From NCBI GenBank assembly GCA_951230915.1, contig OX579641.1, positions 558,001 through 622,000 of the forward strand: a stretch of 64,000 bases of DNA, written 5' to 3'. Positions 59,700 through 64,000 of this stretch are shown piece after piece. The position numbers and the translations under genes were made by a program. The notes below the pieces were generated by a model, which was not told the origin of the DNA, did not search any database, and was given only the letters and a program-made list of their open reading frames with translations. Every line of letters starts with the position of its first letter. The stretch's first letter is position 1. Source of the DNA: Antitrichia curtipendula (taxonomy: Eukaryota; Streptophyta; Bryopsida; Hypnales; Leucodontaceae).

Positions 59700-62291
59700 T
59701 TCTCTTGTGACACCAAAAGCTGATGTTTCTCCTGTGACAGGTGCTGATGATTCTCCTGCCAAGGTGCTCGAAGGGAATCCGGTTGGTGTTGCCAACAACC
59801 ATTCCTCCGAGCAGCGCACCATAGATTGTGGCAATGCGGAGGTCAACCCAGATGAAGGAGGTGAGGGAGGTTTAGCGGTCTTCCCTGTTGATCACGCTAC
59901 GGCAGCTGATGTTGCACCTGCGCCGGCTCGGAAGGCTAAGAAAGCTTCCAAGTCCCCCTCTAAGGTTTGTATGTCGCAGCCCCCAATTCCTTCTGCATCT
60001 GTGTTAGCACGACAACGAAGTCTCGTAGAGTAGTTTATTGTCCTTGGCTTAAACATTTTTTGGCCCGTTGCTTTTCACATTTCAAAGTAGCGTTTTGGAG
60101 TAGCAGGAGCGCTCCGTACATGTCGGATGTGGTTCCTGCAATGTTGGGAGGGTTCTACAGTCATGCCTCTGACAAGGATCCCCTCTTCTGCTGGTCCTGT
60201 ATCAGTAATTCTACAAGTGGAAGAGAACACGGTAATGGGAATTTGGGGGAGAAGCACTTATCCGTAGTCTATGGCCAGTACCCTGAGTTCACGGAGGAGA
60301 ACACGTTAATCGTGGATAGTAAAAGCTGTAGGGTTGCCTGCAACGCGGAAAAGAACGTGGTCATCACGAATCCATTCTATGTAAAGTGGCTGCGCACCAT
60401 AGCTGACGACAGAGAATATCTGAAGTTTTATCTGTGGCCCGTCTTGGAAGCTTTTTGGAGGTGTCCAGACGTCAGTGCCTTCCGCGCAAAGTACCCTGAA
60501 GTGCACAACAAGTCCAAGTCCGAGTGGATTCAAACCAAGATTCGTATAACTGGATATCATTTTTGTGAAACGGTAGGAGGTGAGGGGATTTGCCTCCCAG
60601 CCGGTTTCAAACACCAAGTGACCCTCACCTTCAACACTACTTCACATGTTTAACTTCTGTCCTGTGTCTGTGCAGGGAAGGACGGGGAAGCAAAACACCA
60701 GATCGAAGACGGCCTTTGCCACGGAGAAGAAACATGATGTTGCATCAAAGAAGGTACGGTCATTTACACACTCACCTCATGTCGTCCGCAGCATGCCCAC
60801 CCTGCAGTCGCATTGTTATCATGTATGAGTCACCAGGGTGTCGTGTTGCAGTCTTGACTACTCTAAAACTGTTGTTTGAGTGAGGTTGCAGTCGTGAATT
60901 TTGTCCGTCACTGCATCATGACTACAGTATTCTTCAATGTCGCCCTCACGCGCCCAGGTCTGGTCTCTGTTCAGTTGTCTGGATGTCGTGAAGTCTAGTT
61001 ACCATGAACTTGTCCTTCATATTACGAGCGGAAGAAGTATTCATTACGCTACAATTACGTTGCGGTGTGCTTAGAGTAATTGAAGAAGTGGATGCATCAG
61101 GGCGTGCGGTCCCTTGTGTTGTCCACATCATGTGTATTCATTCAGCTATGATGGTAGCCTCTACAGTTTGTAGCGCAGTAGGCTGTATGTTGTTCAGGCG
61201 ACGTGACTCCACTCTGCCACGATTTCTAGGGAGAAGGTGATTGTAGAGTCGATGAGTGTGTGCTCGTCTGTGCGAATTACTACTTTTATAGGAGACGTAG
61301 TGCTAGAGAGGTTCTAGTTTCGCAGGGGAAAGCATACATGTCTACACTAAGTCAAGCAAGCAGTTGTTTTTTGTGGAGCAAGCTCACCCTTCAGACGCGT
61401 TTTTGTCATGTGTGAGTCACTTTGAAGTCGTGCTGCAGCCGTGACTTCTGTACAACTTCTGTCCAGTGTCTTTGTAGTCGTGAATTGCGTCCGCGAATGC
61501 TTCTTGACTTTAGTAAGCTTGAATGTAGCATAGAAGCACTCGGGTCTTACATGTGTGTTGGAGTGCTTTCGGTTAAGTCTTCTCATGTGGAATTGTTCTT
61601 CATGTACGATAAGGGGAGATGACACAGTCTGTCATGCTACGTTGGACTTACAATAAGTCAGCATGTCCGGAATTCATAGCGGTTTTAGGGTGGGTTAATG
61701 AGGGGCAGTAGCTTCATGCTTGTTAATTCAATTGTGATGGTAGTCCTTGTAGCTTCACTCACAGTAGGCTTTCACGTTGTTCATACTTGAATTCATTTTG
61801 GCAGGGTTTTATAGATTAGTCCAGATAACTGTACTATCGGTCTAAAGTCAAATGGCACTGAAGTTCTACTTCTGTAGGGAAACATGACTGTACTAAGTCA
61901 TGCGGCAGTGACATTAAAGTCGCGTTATGCGATGTATTGCAGGTGCGCAATGATTGTAGATGCAGCCTCCGTAATTACCCCTTAAGTGAACTAATTTTTG
62001 TCTTGCATGCCACAGGGGTTCAACATTGGCGACGAAGTCTTCCTGATGAACGCACGTGCTGTGCGACAGAAGGTGTCAGTTGGAAAGGTTAGTGGATTTC
62101 ACGGGTCTCACAAGTTTCACGGAGCGGAAATTCCACCATCGTGGTTGAAGGTGGACATCCGTGAAGCGCTTCAAATTGGGGTAGCCCTCATGTTCCCCAG
62201 TGACGCAGCTGACATGACGTTGATAGAGCATGCGAAGGGGTCTTCCGCAATTTGGGACCAGAAGTACGTCAAGCAGGCAAATGGCACTTGA
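59700..62291 (+). pseudogene. CACTA-encoded FCP1-like HAD domain joined to Tnp1/En/Spm-like domain
   Basis: An acidic, Ala/Pro-rich leader (about 59700-59960, ending ARKAKKASKSPSK) precedes a block open from about 60010 to 60617: VVYCPWLKHFLARCF, FKVAFWSSRSAPYMSDVVP, LSVVYGQYPEF, NTLIVDSKSCRV and DDREYLKFYLWPVLEAFWR. This follows the FCP1/NIF HAD-phosphatase pattern, although the N-terminal DxDxT nucleophile motif is not visible and the later acidic motif reads VDS. Phase-0 GT-AG exons continue: 60676-60753 (basic, NTRSKTAFATEKKHD) and 62016-62291 (IGDEVFLMNARAV, KVSVGKVSGF, FHGAEIPPSWLKVDI, DMTLIEHAKGSSAIW), a Tnp1/En/Spm-like domain ending in TGA. A frame change or missed intron lies near 59965-60010. 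The phosphatase fold is probably captured from a host gene and looks inactive. Confidence 0.65.
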
Positions 62292-62477
62292 TGTAGGGTA
62301 TACAGTTGTGTTTGCTAATATTGGAGCCCTGAGGACGACTTGGTGGATGCCATGTATGTAGGGGCTGCGGTTTTCTCTCGCTCATTTCCTTGTGAAATGC
62401 AAAACCTTCTTTCGAACTGCATGCCCAGCTAATATGCCCCATTGCTGTCAATAGTCAAGCGCATTCATGTTTTGGAC

Positions 62478-62606
62478 TACTCCCTGCGTGTTAGCAATGT
62501 GTTTTAATTTTGTTTTGAAGTACTACCTGCGTGTTAGCAATGTGTTTTAATTTTGTTTTGAAGTACTACCTGTGTGTTAGCAATGTGTTTTCATTTCTGA
62601 ACCCGT
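62478..62606. repeat. Tandem repeat, 43 bp x 3
   Basis: Units start TACTCCCTGCGTGTTAGCAA at 62478, with further copies at 62521 and 62564; the first two are nearly identical. Confidence 0.95.
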
Positions 62607-62744
62607 AATGAGGTCGTCATTTGATTTCCATGAACGCTCACACGCATCTCCGCATTCTGTAGTTGTGACTTCAGCACTACTTCAGAATAACTGCACATGC
62701 TTCTGTTATGCAACTCTAGGGTGACTGTAGTACGACTTGTGCAT

Positions 62745-63190
62745 GACCTATTTGTGTCCACCCCTTATTGTCCACGTCACATTCATCCGCGACTACACAA
62801 TGACTGTAGCATGACTTCTGGAAAACGTCCACATTAGATTCACGAGGGGTCACTCTCAACTGTGATGTGACTGCATCGTGACTACGTGAGGAATGTCCAC
62901 GTCAGATTTTACACGGGTAAAATGCAATTGTAAAATGACTGCCGCAACTGCATTCGTTATGTCCACGTCAGATTTAGTAGGGGTAGGACGTCACTCTAAA
63001 ATGACTCCTCCATGACTGCAATAGCAAGTCCACGTCAGATTTTAGAAGGGTCAGACGCAACTGCAAAATGACTTCACCGTGACTGCCTCGAGGATGTCCA
63101 CGTCAGATTAAAAAGGGGTCAAATGCAACTCCAAAATGACTTCACCGTGACTGCGCTTCCATTGTCCATGTCAGATTTGTCAGGGTCAAG
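62745..63190. repeat. CACTA right subterminal tandem repeats, about 67 bp
   Basis: Six to seven units marked by GTCCACGTCAGATT, each with one or two ATGACTTCACCGTGACTGC-like motifs. Degenerate at the left, best conserved between 62890 and 63170. It lies just inside the right terminus, where En/Spm elements keep binding sites for their TNPA-type protein. Confidence 0.88.
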
Positions 63191-63329
63191 TCGTTGTCCA
63201 CCTAGTCCAAAAAAGCCCTCCCTTTCCACATGGCAGCTCAAAACCATCTTTCCAAGGCTTTCTTTCTTTATCAAGCCTCATATCATCCAAAATCTCATCC
63301 GTTCCCTCTTCGTTAGGTGATAATATCTT

Positions 63330-63461
63330 TGCAGTCATTCTTGTAAATGACTTGTCCGAAATGACTACAACGCCACGGAGTCATTCTTTCGTTTTGCGAC
63401 TACAACGCGACTGTTTTGCAGTCATTTGCACAGTCACATTTTTCTCCGTTTTTTTGTAGTG
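63330..63461. repeat. CACTA right terminus
   Basis: Inverse of the left end: GCCACGGAGTCATTC, GCGACTACAACGCGACT, then TTTTTTTGTAGTG as last bases (63461). Confidence 0.88.
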
Positions 63462-64000
63462 ACAGGAGATGTAAAGAGACCTACGCTTCCTACAATGATT
63501 GGACAACTTCAGAAAAACAGATGGAGAGCTATAATAAACCCTAAAGCATCAAGTGAGAGCATACACATGCTTGCTATAACAGCCAAAAGCTAATGGCTTG
63601 CAACTATGAGATCATGGAGAAAGACTTAGCTTTGAAGAAGTTGAGAGCACTTATAAGTACTAGAGCAAGCTCAACACTTAGCCACTAATGCAACAGCCTA
63701 GAATAGGTCTATTAGTTTTGGTGCCATTTCAAATTGGCAGCCATGATACCTAATAAATTCTTTCACGTGCCGTTAATAATGATGACAAAACGACGGCAAT
63801 TGTAAATAGCATTGCCACTATAATTGTTCTGAGGTGCCTCAATTTAATTTAGGAAGAACTGGATATGGTTTTGGGTGCGTTGAAATTCAAACTGCAAGCA
63901 TTTGGATTGTATCTGACATAGTCGCCTTGCTCACTTTAGGATTTCCTAAATGGTGCTCACTAATACAAGGCTTGGTAGGTGAACTCCCAACTCTGCTATT
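63462..64000. other. Right flank of the CACTA element, nothing recognised
   Basis: On the minus strand the first ~50 bases keep an open frame into the MULE fragment (SLYIS next to YVQRPSVMT), which fits the expected continuation of the interrupted transposase, but similarity is too weak to extend. The rest shows no gene. Confidence 0.4.

Larger units (their letters stand above)
46131..63461. mobile_element. 17.3-kb CACTA (En/Spm-like) transposon
   Basis: The left end starts CACTACAAGAAAACGGCC; the right end, read inward, starts CACTACAAAAAAACGGAG, with 27 of the first 33 positions matching. Subterminal regions are dense in TGACTGCA-type motifs. It carries a Tnp2-type transposase on the minus strand and plus-strand genes with Ptta/En/Spm and Tnp1/En/Spm-like domains. 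The flanking triplets are ATA and ACA, so the expected 3-bp duplication is imperfect. Smaller elements have entered it at 49361, 57483 and 58107. Coding regions contain stops and frameshifts. Confidence 0.9.

Noticed and set aside
62745..63190. Regular GTCCACGTCAGATT units that look like repeat-spacer arrays
   Set aside because: The intervening sequences are themselves similar copies with TGACT motifs. These are tandem subterminal repeats of the CACTA element.

Overview
The window is nuclear DNA of a plant-lineage eukaryote, most likely a streptophyte (charophyte alga, bryophyte or lycophyte). The reasons are spliced GT-AG genes, a plant-type plastid tryptophan synthase beta chain with an N-terminal extension, AT-rich intergenic DNA, and plant-style CACTA and Mutator-like transposons. 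The species cannot be fixed from sequence alone. Only two ordinary host genes are clear, both on the minus strand: NHP2 (41-1471, 4 exons) and TRPB (7791-10444, 5 exons). Almost everything else is mobile DNA, much of it nested.

Layout. 1985-3607: truncated remnant of a Mutator-like element (MULE). 4181-5867: non-autonomous CACTA element with TGA target duplications. 11190-11820: small inverted-terminal element. 14485-37690: a non-LTR retrotransposon (LINE) with about four 206-bp 5' tandem monomers, an APE-type endonuclease, reverse transcriptase, RNase H, a CCHC knuckle and a C-terminal restriction-endonuclease-like domain. The LINE is split by a 15.2-kb MULE (18122-33279) with 46-bp terminal inverted repeats and a perfect 10-bp target duplication, and again by a 236-bp foldback element (33695-33930). 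37690-44600: AT-rich and tandem-repeat DNA. 44612-46130: another MULE transposase fragment, entered by a 17.3-kb CACTA element (46131-63461) that fills most of the rest.

The most interesting object is the 15.2-kb MULE. Besides its own transposase (GCM-like zinc finger, DDE-type core, SWIM zinc finger), it carries on the opposite strand an 11-exon gene of about 1,131 codons joining a ParB/Srx-like domain to a beta-ordered SAM-dependent DNA methyltransferase. This architecture is typical of phage and bacterial mobile DNA. It also carries a small spliced gene of unknown function. Its introns and intergenic parts hold about a dozen copies of a GC-rich palindrome, CCCTCGGCGCCGAGGG, that I see nowhere else in the window. 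My hypothesis is a transposon that modifies or marks its own DNA.

The 17.3-kb CACTA element has divergent genes. A TNPD/Tnp2-type transposase lies on the minus strand. On the plus strand are a Ptta/En/Spm-type domain, an FCP1-like HAD phosphatase domain and a Tnp1/En/Spm-like domain. Both large elements are interrupted by isolated in-frame stop codons, nearly all TAA or TAG, whereas the clear gene ends use TGA. This is either decay or, less likely, a changed reading of UAR codons.
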